43,741 nucleotides of DNA, taken from contig JASHOR010000029.1 of the NCBI GenBank assembly GCA_030041005.1, forward strand, positions 1 to 43,741. The letters are read 5' to 3'. Shown piece by piece: positions 7,635-14,493 of this stretch. The DNA is from Xanthobacteraceae bacterium (GTDB taxonomy: Bacteria; Pseudomonadota; Alphaproteobacteria; Rhizobiales; Xanthobacteraceae). Every line of letters begins with the position of its first letter. The first letter of the stretch is position 1. Position numbers and translations under genes: made by a program. Under the pieces are notes generated by a model. It ran no database searches. It was not told where the DNA came from and saw nothing but the letters and a program-made list of their open reading frames with translations.

Positions 7635-8111
7635 CTAAGCGCTCCGCCGCGCCGGCAGCCGGTAGGCCATCCGCGCATGGCCGGTGCAGTAGGGCAAACC
7701 GGGGACCGACTGGTTGGCGCAGAACAAGAGGTCACCCGCTCTGCGGTCCCCGCTCTCCTGCTCGAGCGGCCAGCGGCATTTGCCGTTGACCAAGTCGAGC
7801 AGCGAGCACGGCTGCGTGCTTTCGATCGGGGCCGGTGCCTTGGTCGCGCCGGTCAGGGGTTCGCCCTCGGAAAACATCAAGCGCATCAAGCGCGAATGGC
7901 TTGATGCGCGCCGGGGGCGCGGGCGCGGCGGGCAGGACCGCCCCGACGCCCCCGGCGGATGGGCCGAGGAAAGGCCCAGCCGGTGGATCTTGCCGATCAC
8001 CGCATTGCGGGTGACGCCGATTTCGGCGGCAATCTGGCTGCAGCTTAAGCCATTGACGACAAAATGACGGAGTTGTTCGACCCGCTCCGGGGTCCAGGTT
8101 TCAATGCTCAT
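7635..8111 (-). CDS. gcrA: GcrA-family cell cycle regulator
   Basis: The 158-residue protein begins MSIETWTPERVEQLRHFVVN with the helix-turn-helix LSCSQIAAEIGVTRNAVIGKIHRLGL, the GcrA signature. In Caulobacter GcrA binds methylated GANTC promoter DNA and the sigma-70 holoenzyme to control cell-cycle genes. The C-terminal domain has the family's Cys-rich part (CSLLDLVNGKCRWPL and FCANQSVPGLPYCTGHA), suggesting a metal site. ATG 8111 matches the family start; the frame is open further upstream without similarity. The middle is Pro/Arg-rich linker. Confidence 0.93.
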   Translation of the reverse strand: MSIETWTPERVEQLRHFVVNGLSCSQIAAEIGVTRNAVIGKIHRLGLSSAHPPGASGRSCPPRPRPRRASSHSRLMRLMFSEGEPLTGATKAPAPIESTQPCSLLDLVNGKCRWPLEQESGDRRAGDLLFCANQSVPGLPYCTGHARMAYRLPARRSA

Positions 8112-8435
8112 AAAACGGCCTCGCGAATGAGGCGGCCGCCACTCGGCCGCCAATCCGGCGAAGGCCGCGCACAACGGGCGCCGCGAACTGCTGCAAAATC
8201 CAGGAAAGGCGCGAAATCGGTGAGCAACGGCACGCGTCTGCATCACCGAGCCGCATCCGCGCCGACCGGATTGCAAGCTCCGCAAGCTTGGAAGATTACC
8301 CGTACGCGGGACTGACCGGGCCGCATCAAAGTTGAGCGAATACCCTCGCCGCGCAGAACGTGGCACGATTCGATTCGCCTGCCAAGAGTTTTAACGATAT
8401 TATAACTAAATTATAATCCGAGGAATTTCCCACCC
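8112..8435. other. Divergent intergenic region between gcrA and an RHH-like gene
   Basis: No gene is supported in these 324 bases. The right 50 bases turn sharply A+T-rich and contain a perfect inverted repeat (8399-8417). The remainder should carry the gcrA promoter, which I could not place with confidence. Confidence 0.5.
8399..8417. promoter_or_regulatory. Perfect palindrome (candidate operator/promoter)
   Basis: ATTATAA-CTAAA-TTATAAT is a perfect 7-bp inverted repeat with a 5-bp centre, ending 18 bp before the ATG of the small RHH-like gene. It overlaps TATAAT-like -10 hexamers on both strands, so it could be both a promoter and an autoregulatory operator. Confidence 0.5.
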
Positions 8436-8660
8436 ATGGCGCGACCGGAAAACCGATCGGACGCGAGGGCCCTGAGCCTGACGCTGCCAATCGAGACCTT
8501 CAATTACCTCGCGTTGCTGGCGGGTCTGGGCAAGCTGGGCCGCACCGAGAATGAAGTCGCCACCCACATTCTGGTGCGCGAGACCTACGCCATGATCGAG
8601 CGGCATTTCCACGAAATGCGCATTCCGGCGCCGGAGGGGGAGGGCGGCGAACGTCCTTGA
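8436..8660 (+). CDS. Small ribbon-helix-helix-like protein
   Basis: The 74-residue protein begins MARPENRSDARALSLTLPIE. A short beta-strand-like stretch (ALSLTLPIETFNYLALLA) and two helices (GRTENEVATHILVRETYAMIE) follow the size and order of ribbon-helix-helix DNA-binding proteins of the CopG/Arc kind. No toxin partner is adjacent. A perfect palindrome just upstream would suit autoregulation by a dimeric RHH protein. The assignment rests on pattern only. Confidence 0.6.
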   Translation: MARPENRSDARALSLTLPIETFNYLALLAGLGKLGRTENEVATHILVRETYAMIERHFHEMRIPAPEGEGGERP

Positions 8661-8798
8661 CAATACGCTGCTCGCTTATGGCGAGCAGGGTCACATTGCG
8701 GCGGTGGAGTGTTGAGCCGACCGCCATTACTCGTCATGATGATGCTGGCGTGCGGAAGAACGAGTATAGAAAATCGGACACTAGCAACTTATTGATCT

Positions 8799-8872
8799 CG
8801 TGTGGCTTTGGTTCAGAACTCCGCATGACGAGGTCGCGGCAGGAATGATGCGGACTTCTGAACCGCCACACT
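8799..8872. repeat. 74-bp palindromic repeat, copy 2
   Basis: The right arm at 8848-8872 (begins ATGCGGACTTCTGAACC) is the exact reverse complement of the left arm of copy 1 at 3785-3809. The left arm here (8799-8826) is slightly diverged. The loop contains GACGAGGTCG as in copy 1. It lies in a 276-base gap and could fold into a long hairpin. Confidence 0.8.
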
Positions 8873-8936
8873 GGTTTGACCTCGCGTCACGGTGCGTACA
8901 CGCCCGTTCCGGATAGACTCGTAAGCGGAGCTTTCA

Positions 8937-9473
8937 ATGTCGGACTCCGACGCGCCCGGCGCAAATCCGAAACCGCATCATGCCGAGGCTTGGCAGAGAA
9001 GCCTCGCCGCGCTGCCGCGCGCGACCTATCGCGCGGGCGAGACGGTGTTGGAGGAGGGCACCAAAACCGGGCGGCTTTGGATTCTGAAGAAAGGTGCGGT
9101 CAGCGTCGTCAAAAGCGGGGTCGAGATCGCCAGGGTCGCCGAACCCGGCGCGGTGTTCGGCGAGATCTCGGCTCTGCTCAACCTGCCGCACGGCGCCGAC
9201 GTGCGCACGCTTGAAGCCTCGGAGTTCCACGTCGCCGAGGCGGACGCCCTGTTGACGCAGCAGCCGGCCGCGCTTCTTTACGTTGCGATGGTTCTGGCTC
9301 AGCGACTAGACGCCGCCAACCGCGGCCTCCTCGAACTCCGAAACGAGATTGCCGCCGGGGCTCCGCCGAGCCTGATCGGCAGAACGCTCGACAAGATCGA
9401 AGCGCTGCTCTCCGCCATCGGCACCGGCTACATTCGCGCCGGCGCTGCGTATTCCATGAACCCGTTCGGATAA
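8937..9473 (+). CDS. Cyclic-nucleotide-binding-domain protein lacking a DNA-binding domain
   Basis: The 178-residue protein carries a CNMP-binding beta-roll at about residues 25-125: RATYRAGETVLEEGTKTGRLW, ILKKGAVSVVKSGVEIARV and GAVFGEISALLNLPHGADV, the last being the phosphate-binding cassette with GE.S. Unlike Crp/Fnr regulators (about 220-240 residues) there is no C-terminal helix-turn-helix; the rest is helical. It may sense a nucleotide and act through protein contacts. In the cassette the usual R-[TS]-A is replaced by HGAD, so cAMP binding may be altered. Confidence 0.8.
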   Translation: MSDSDAPGANPKPHHAEAWQRSLAALPRATYRAGETVLEEGTKTGRLWILKKGAVSVVKSGVEIARVAEPGAVFGEISALLNLPHGADVRTLEASEFHVAEADALLTQQPAALLYVAMVLAQRLDAANRGLLELRNEIAAGAPPSLIGRTLDKIEALLSAIGTGYIRAGAAYSMNPFG

Positions 9474-9558
9474 ACGGCCGACCTGACACGCGCCGATCTC
9501 TGCAACAGCGGGAGCATCGGCGCATCCAGACCCATGCTGCGAAGGCGCGTCCGGGGAC

Positions 9559-10461
9559 CTACCTGATGAACGTGCCGGCATGCAGCTCGTCGAACGCCTG
9601 CTGCAGCTCGGCCTTGGTGTTCATCACGATTGGCCCGTACCAGGCCACCGGCTCCTCGATCGGCTTGCCAGAGACCAACAGGAAACGAATTCCCTGCTCG
9701 CCGGCCTGGACCGCCACCTCGTCGCCGGAATCGAACAGCACCAGCGACCGGTTACCGGTCTGCTCGCGGGAGAGCGTCTCGCCGCCGCCGTCGGTCTTCT
9801 CCGTGAGCACGCCGAACGGCTGCGACGCCGCTCGAAAGCTGCCCGAGCCTTCGAACACGTAGGCAAAGGCGTGTCGTTCCAGTTCGACCGGCAGCGTCTT
9901 GCGCCGTCCGGGCGGCACCCCGACGTCGAGATAGCGCGGGTCGGCCGCGACGCCCTCGACCGGTCCGCGCTTGCCGAGGAAATCGCCGCAAACGACGCGT
10001 ACGCGCGTGCCGTCGTCCTCGACGATCTCCGGAATCTCCGGAGCCTTGATGTCCTGATAGCGCGGCGCCGTCATTTTCAAGGACGACGGCAGATTGGCCC
10101 AGAGCTGAAAGCCGTGCATGCGGCCCACGGGGTCTCCTTGCGGCATTTCCTGGTGCAGGATGCCGCGGCCCGCGGTCATCCACTGCACGTCGCCGGCTTC
10201 AAGTTTGCCGCGGTTGCCGAGACTGTCGCCATGCTCGACGCTCCCGGCCAGCACATAGGTGATCGTTTCGATGCCGCGGTGCGGATGCCAGGGGAAGCCG
10301 GCGCGATAGTCGTCAGGCCGCTCGTTGCGGAAATCGTCGAGCAACAGGAACGGATCGAACTCGCTGGTGTCGCCGAAACCGAAGGCGCGGCGCAGCTTGA
10401 CGCCGGCGCCTTCCATTGTCGGCTTGGAGGTGACGATACGCCTGACCGGTCGAATGGACAT
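9559..10461 (-). CDS. Pirin family protein (bicupin)
   Basis: The 300-residue protein is a pirin. The metal ligands H59 and H61 (WHPHRGIETITYVL), H103 and E105 (GRGILHQEMP) are all present, and the C-terminal cupin ends GKPIEEPVAWYGPIVMNTK, typical of the family. Bacterial pirins include quercetin 2,3-dioxygenases and regulators of pyruvate metabolism; the substrate here is not predictable. ATG 10461 (MSIRPVRRIV) is chosen by family length (about 290). It is a single-gene unit. Confidence 0.93.
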   Translation of the reverse strand: MSIRPVRRIVTSKPTMEGAGVKLRRAFGFGDTSEFDPFLLLDDFRNERPDDYRAGFPWHPHRGIETITYVLAGSVEHGDSLGNRGKLEAGDVQWMTAGRGILHQEMPQGDPVGRMHGFQLWANLPSSLKMTAPRYQDIKAPEIPEIVEDDGTRVRVVCGDFLGKRGPVEGVAADPRYLDVGVPPGRRKTLPVELERHAFAYVFEGSGSFRAASQPFGVLTEKTDGGGETLSREQTGNRSLVLFDSGDEVAVQAGEQGIRFLLVSGKPIEEPVAWYGPIVMNTKAELQQAFDELHAGTFIR

Positions 10462-10674
10462 GACCCGTGCCTCGCTGTGGTTGCCTTGCACAGATGGGAC
10501 GTGCATGGACGACAACAAGAAGGAACATCGCTGATACTGCGAGACTGGACCGCCGATGAGCGTCGCTAACAAGCGGCATGATGCGATCGAGCAGGCGCTG
10601 TTGGGATGACGGGTTCCTCACTTCGCTTGGCCCTGGAATGACGAATCAATGAACTCAATCAGCCGGATTCCTCA

Positions 10675-11637
10675 TTATGATTTTGCGTTTCTCGCCACCA
10701 GCCTGGTCAACTCGCGCACGCATTGAATGAACGTTTGCGCCGCCGGGCTGAGCGAGCGGTTCTTCAAGGTGATGATACCGACAGGGTCGCGAGACACGCG
10801 GAGCTTAACCGGGAGCGCGACCAGCTCCCGGTGCGGGCGGGGCAGCACGAGCGAGAAGCCAACGATAATGCTGAGAAAACGGTTGCTTGCGAGCAATTCC
10901 ATGCGCAGAGGGAGCGCGAGGGCTTCGACCGTCGTTGGCGGCGGCTCCAGTCCGGAGGCGCGAAAGACCGCGGCCTGCAGGGAACCGAAATGGCTGTCGG
11001 GCGGCGCGAAAATCCAAGGCTCGTTGACGAGATCGGCCAGCGCAATGCTGCGGCGTCGCGCCAGAGGGTTTTTGCTCCCGGTCACGACCTTGAGTTCGTC
11101 GTGAAAGAGAACTTCGACGTTGTACTGGTCCGGCGCGCGGGAGCCAAAGCCAATTCGCGAAATCACCAGGTCGGCCTTGCGCGCTTCGAGTGCGGCCAAG
11201 AGCGGCACATTGTCGGCCACGATGGTCTTGAATCGCATGCGCGGGTATTGGCGGGACAATTGCGCGATGGCGGGGGCGGCGATGGCGCCGGCGACCGGCC
11301 CCGTGGCGCCGACCGATACTTCGCTGGCCGTGGGATCGGAGAGAAACTCGATGTCCCTGAGCCCTTGCTGCATTTCGTCGAAGATCGCGGTGCCACGCTT
11401 GATCAGCGCATGTCCGCAAGCCGTCGGCTCTACGCCGGTTTGGCTGCGGTCGAGAAGGCGCACGCCCACCGCGTGCTCCATGTCGGCGATCGCTTTCGAG
11501 ATCACCGGCTGCGAGACGGCCAGCTTCTCCGCGGCCTTGCGCATGGTGCCGCATTCGGCAACGGTCATGAGAATGCGCAGATCGCGCAATTTGAGCCGGC
11601 GGCCGATCCGCTGCAGGTCGCGCTTGGAGGCGGGCAT
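10675..11637 (-). CDS. LysR-family transcriptional regulator
   Basis: The 320-residue protein has a winged helix-turn-helix at about residues 12-72 (LKLRDLRILMTVAECGTMRK, AAEKLAVSQPVISKAIADME), followed by a type-2 periplasmic-binding-like effector domain. ATG 11637 (MPASKRDLQ) is preferred over an in-frame upstream start by family length. It is transcribed away from the 11.8-16.1 kb run of hydrolase, TctC receptor and sulfatase genes, the usual arrangement for a LysR activator of the divergent operon. The co-inducer is unknown. Confidence 0.92.
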   Translation of the reverse strand: MPASKRDLQRIGRRLKLRDLRILMTVAECGTMRKAAEKLAVSQPVISKAIADMEHAVGVRLLDRSQTGVEPTACGHALIKRGTAIFDEMQQGLRDIEFLSDPTASEVSVGATGPVAGAIAAPAIAQLSRQYPRMRFKTIVADNVPLLAALEARKADLVISRIGFGSRAPDQYNVEVLFHDELKVVTGSKNPLARRRSIALADLVNEPWIFAPPDSHFGSLQAAVFRASGLEPPPTTVEALALPLRMELLASNRFLSIIVGFSLVLPRPHRELVALPVKLRVSRDPVGIITLKNRSLSPAAQTFIQCVRELTRLVARNAKS

Positions 11638-11650
11638 AGACGTAAAGCTA

Positions 11651-11690
11651 TCACACCATCGCGAAAAAGAGCTGTTCAACTATCGTGTGA
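11651..11690. promoter_or_regulatory. Inverted repeat between lysR and the divergent genes
   Basis: TCACACCAT (11651-11659) and ATCGTGTGA (11682-11690) are inverted arms matching at 8 of 9 positions, 22 bp apart, starting 14 bp from the lysR start. The arms are further apart than a single LysR recognition box, but the placement is right for a LysR regulatory region. Tentative. Confidence 0.35.
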
Positions 11691-11728
11691 CGGAGCACCT
11701 TGGTCACCGGTGTAGGATGAGCCCGAAT

Positions 11729-11859
11729 GAACGGGCCGGACGACCACGCCGAGGCAAGGAGGAGGGCTTATGCTTACGAAGCGTGCGTTCCTCTCCACCT
11801 TAACGAAGCCGGCTTTACCCGCGGCGAGGCAGGCCAAGAATGGAACGAACCAACTCTGA
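11729..11859 (+). pseudogene. Truncated copy of the 5' end of the TctC receptor gene
   Basis: Bases 11729-11803 closely match 13442-13513, the leader, ribosome site and first codons of the intact TctC gene. Both contain GAACGGGCCGGA(C/T)GACCACGCC, a GGAGG-type site, and a start reading MLTKRAFLST. Here the ATG at 11770 runs for only 29 codons and stops at 11857-11859, overlapping the next gene's start at 11840. No solute-binding domain follows. It looks like a partial duplication or the stump of a deleted receptor, perhaps still serving as a translated leader for the downstream gene. Confidence 0.7.
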
Positions 11860-12157
11860 ATTCACCAACTCTGAACCGTTGGCAAAGAAAATCTGCGACA
11901 ACGTCCACCTGGCGCTGTGGGCAACGCTGACTGCATTCGTGCTGTGGTTCGTCATGTTTGTTGCTCCCGATTTGCCGGCGATCCACGCCCGCGCCGCAGC
12001 GCTGCAGGCGCGGGAAACCGCTGCCGAACAGGATTCGACCTGCGGGAAGATGGGCATGGGACCGCAAAGTCCGATGTACGACCGTTGTATCGCCGGTCTC
12101 GAGGACTATCGCGCCCGGTTAGAGCAGCGCTTCGCCGATGCAAGCGACTTCTTTTAA
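11840..12157 (+). CDS. Hypothetical small single-pass membrane protein
   Basis: The 105-residue product has one transmembrane helix at about residues 23-45 (HLALWATLTAFVLWFVMFVAP) and a soluble C-terminal half with two Cys (STCGKMGMGPQSPMYDRC) and a helix (LEDYRARLEQRFADASDFF). Its start overlaps the end of the truncated TctC stump and has GAGGCAGG upstream, suggesting translational coupling. No family is recognised. It may belong to the unit divergent from lysR. Confidence 0.55.
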   Translation: MERTNSEFTNSEPLAKKICDNVHLALWATLTAFVLWFVMFVAPDLPAIHARAAALQARETAAEQDSTCGKMGMGPQSPMYDRCIAGLEDYRARLEQRFADASDFF

Positions 12158-12319
12158 TGCCGCCCGCTGGGCGCAATCTCTTTGCGGCGCATTCGGTATC
12201 CGAGTCGGTCGCGTATCTGGAGAAGGACGACCCCAAGCAGCGGCGTCCTGATAAGGCTTTCAAAGCGGGGCACTATGGCGTCTGCGAGCGAGCAGCTTTC
12301 GCTTCGACAGGAGGAGGAC

Positions 12320-13342
12320 ATGTTCTTAGCGAGCGGTTTGATTTCTCGGCGTTCCACGCGACGGCAAATACTCGCCATGACCGGCGCAGGTGCGACGGCT
12401 GCGATGACGGCGACAAGTGCATTCGCCCAACAAGAGTGTCGAGTGGGTCCGCCGCCACACAAAAAAGGTCCGCTCGTGTTCCTCAATTACGATCAAGCGG
12501 AGCTGGACGCGGCATATTTTCAGCCCGATTATGAGCCGAACTTCAAGGAGGTTGTGAAACGCTACGCCAGCGATAGTGATATTACGCGCACTCGGCTCGG
12601 ACCACCGCAACGAATTGCTTATGGTCCGACGGATATTGAAAAACTGGATATTTACCGAACCAAACAACTCAATGCTCCTATCTTCGTTTTTATTCACGGC
12701 GGCGCTTGGCGAAGCGGTTTGGCAAAGGAGTACGTTTTTCCGGCGGAGGCATTCGTTCGCGCGGGGGCGCATTACGTGGTCCCGGATTTTGTGTGGGTGC
12801 AGAACGCGGGCGGAAGCCTGATACCCATCGCCGATCAGGTCCGGCGTGCCGTCGCTTGGGTTTACAAGAACGCCAAGAGCTTCGGCGGCGATCCCAGCCG
12901 TCTTTACGTGGGCGGCCATTCCTCGGGAGGGCATCTCACGGCCGTCTTGCTGACCACAGATTGGCAAAAAACCTTCAGCTTGCCGGCGGATACGATCAAG
13001 GGAGGCGTTTGCCTCAGCGGCATGTACGATTTGACGCCGGTGCGGCTGTCATCCCGAAGTTCATTCATTAAGTTCGACGACGCGATGGTGGAGGCGCTCA
13101 GTCCGCAACGTCACATTGATTTGCTGCACGCGCCGCTGATCGTCGCCTACGGAACATACGAGACGCCCGAATTCCAGCGCCAGAACCGGGAATTCGCCGC
13201 CGCTGTGAAAGCTGCCGGCAAGCCGGTCCAACTTGTCGTCGCCGAGAATTACAGTCACTTGGAGATGCCCGGAACGCTGGCCAGCCCCTACGGCGTCACC
13301 GGATATCCCGTGTTGCAAGCAATGGAATTGATGCGAGCTTGA
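12320..13342 (+). CDS. Tat-exported alpha/beta hydrolase (esterase/arylformamidase-like)
   Basis: The 340-residue protein begins with a twin-arginine leader (STRRQILAMTGAGATAAMTA, cleavage near residue 37). The hydrolase domain has the HGG oxyanion-hole motif (H126-G-G), the nucleophile elbow GHSSG with Ser201, and a catalytic His near residue 313 (NYSHLEM). The FGGDPSRLYVGGHSSGGHL and ETPEFQRQ stretches match the kynurenine formamidase/carboxylesterase group. It should be a periplasmic esterase or amidase; substrate unknown. The GGAGGAGGA site at 12311 fixes the start. Parts of its coding sequence look more A+T-rich than its neighbours. Confidence 0.85.
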   Translation: MFLASGLISRRSTRRQILAMTGAGATAAMTATSAFAQQECRVGPPPHKKGPLVFLNYDQAELDAAYFQPDYEPNFKEVVKRYASDSDITRTRLGPPQRIAYGPTDIEKLDIYRTKQLNAPIFVFIHGGAWRSGLAKEYVFPAEAFVRAGAHYVVPDFVWVQNAGGSLIPIADQVRRAVAWVYKNAKSFGGDPSRLYVGGHSSGGHLTAVLLTTDWQKTFSLPADTIKGGVCLSGMYDLTPVRLSSRSSFIKFDDAMVEALSPQRHIDLLHAPLIVAYGTYETPEFQRQNREFAAAVKAAGKPVQLVVAENYSHLEMPGTLASPYGVTGYPVLQAMELMRA

Positions 13343-13479
13343 TTAATGGTTTCCGGCTCACGCGGTTAGGCGGTTAGACGGCTCATGGATGGGCGTCACA
13401 GGAAATCGGCTAGGGAGTCGAGCAGCCGATATGCCACTGACGAACGGGCCGGATGACCACGCCGAAAAGGAGACAGCCC

Positions 13480-14466
13480 ATGCTCACGAAACGCGCATTC
13501 CTCTCCACAGTCGCCATGGCCGGGGCCGCAACGGGATTGGGTTTTGTACGGGCGGCAAAGGCGCACTCATTTCCGTCGAAGCTTATTAGCATCGTGCTGC
13601 CGACAGGGGGCAGTACGCCCCCGGATATCCTTGCGCGGATTGTCGCCAACGCGCTGTCCAACGACGAAGGGTGGAAAGTCATCGTCGAGGACAAGCCTGG
13701 CGGCGCCGAAAGTATTGGTGTCGCCGATGTATTCAAGCAGCCAGCCGATGGCTACACATTGCTCACGGCTGCGACACCCCTTGCGGCGATGCCGGGCCTG
13801 ATGCCGCATACGGCGTTCAATATCGAAAAAGACTTCGTGCCGGTGATTTTGGTCGGCACCGGCTACAATGTACTGGTCGTCAATCCAAAAGTGCCGGTTC
13901 ATTCAGTGTCCGATTTGGTCGCCTATCTGAAAAAGGATCCGGGAAAGCATACTTTTTCTTCGGGCGGTTTCGGCACGCCGGCGCATCTGCTCGGTGAATT
14001 GTTTCTGCTCGAAACCGGCACGAAGGCCACTCACGTCCCCTATCCGGGCGCGATGCCGCAGGCGATTGCGGACCTGGTCAGCGGCGTCAATACCTACCAG
14101 TTCATCACGCTTCTGCCGGTCGTGCAGCTTATCAAGACCGGCAAGCTGCGCGCCCTGGCGGTGATGGGCGATAAGCCCCTTTCCGTGCTGCCGGACGTGC
14201 CGACGATCGTCGAGGCGGGATACCCAAAGCTTGAAGCGGAGGACTGGCAGGGGATGCTGGTCAGATCGGGTACGCCGCCGGAGGCGATCGCGCGCTTGAA
14301 CGAAGCGATAAATAAGGTGCTCAAGAGCGAAAAGGTGCGCGAGTCCTTCGCCAAACTCGGCGTCAACGTGGGCGGCGGAACGCCGCAGCAGTTCGGCGCA
14401 CTGTTTCATGCCGAGGTCGCGCGCTGGACCAGGGTCACCAAGGATGCCCACATCAAGATCGATTGA
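13480..14466 (+). CDS. Tripartite tricarboxylate transporter substrate receptor (TctC/Bug family)
   Basis: The 328-residue protein has an N-terminal export signal (MLTKRAFLSTVAMAGAATGL, cleavage near residue 28). The Bug-family pattern follows: ISIVLPTGGSTPPDILARIV, VEDKPGGAESIGVADVFKQP, DGYTLL and DVPTIVEAGYP. It is a periplasmic receptor for carboxylates or related small molecules in TTT systems. No TctA/TctB membrane genes are adjacent, as is common for Bug orphans. AAGGAG before ATG 13480 favours it over an in-frame ATG at 13453. It probably shares a transcript with the sulfatase-like gene 27 bp downstream. Confidence 0.92.
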   Translation: MLTKRAFLSTVAMAGAATGLGFVRAAKAHSFPSKLISIVLPTGGSTPPDILARIVANALSNDEGWKVIVEDKPGGAESIGVADVFKQPADGYTLLTAATPLAAMPGLMPHTAFNIEKDFVPVILVGTGYNVLVVNPKVPVHSVSDLVAYLKKDPGKHTFSSGGFGTPAHLLGELFLLETGTKATHVPYPGAMPQAIADLVSGVNTYQFITLLPVVQLIKTGKLRALAVMGDKPLSVLPDVPTIVEAGYPKLEAEDWQGMLVRSGTPPEAIARLNEAINKVLKSEKVRESFAKLGVNVGGGTPQQFGALFHAEVARWTRVTKDAHIKID

Positions 14467-14493
14467 TAAAAAGCCCCTCCCAAAAAACGGAAC

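Noticed and set aside
9580-10569. Plus-strand frame of 329 codons over the pirin gene
   Set aside because: Pirin metal ligands and length are complete on the minus strand; this frame is compositional.
10723-11715. Plus-strand frame of 330 codons over the lysR gene
   Set aside because: Arg/Glu-rich shadow of the LysR coding sequence with no domain.
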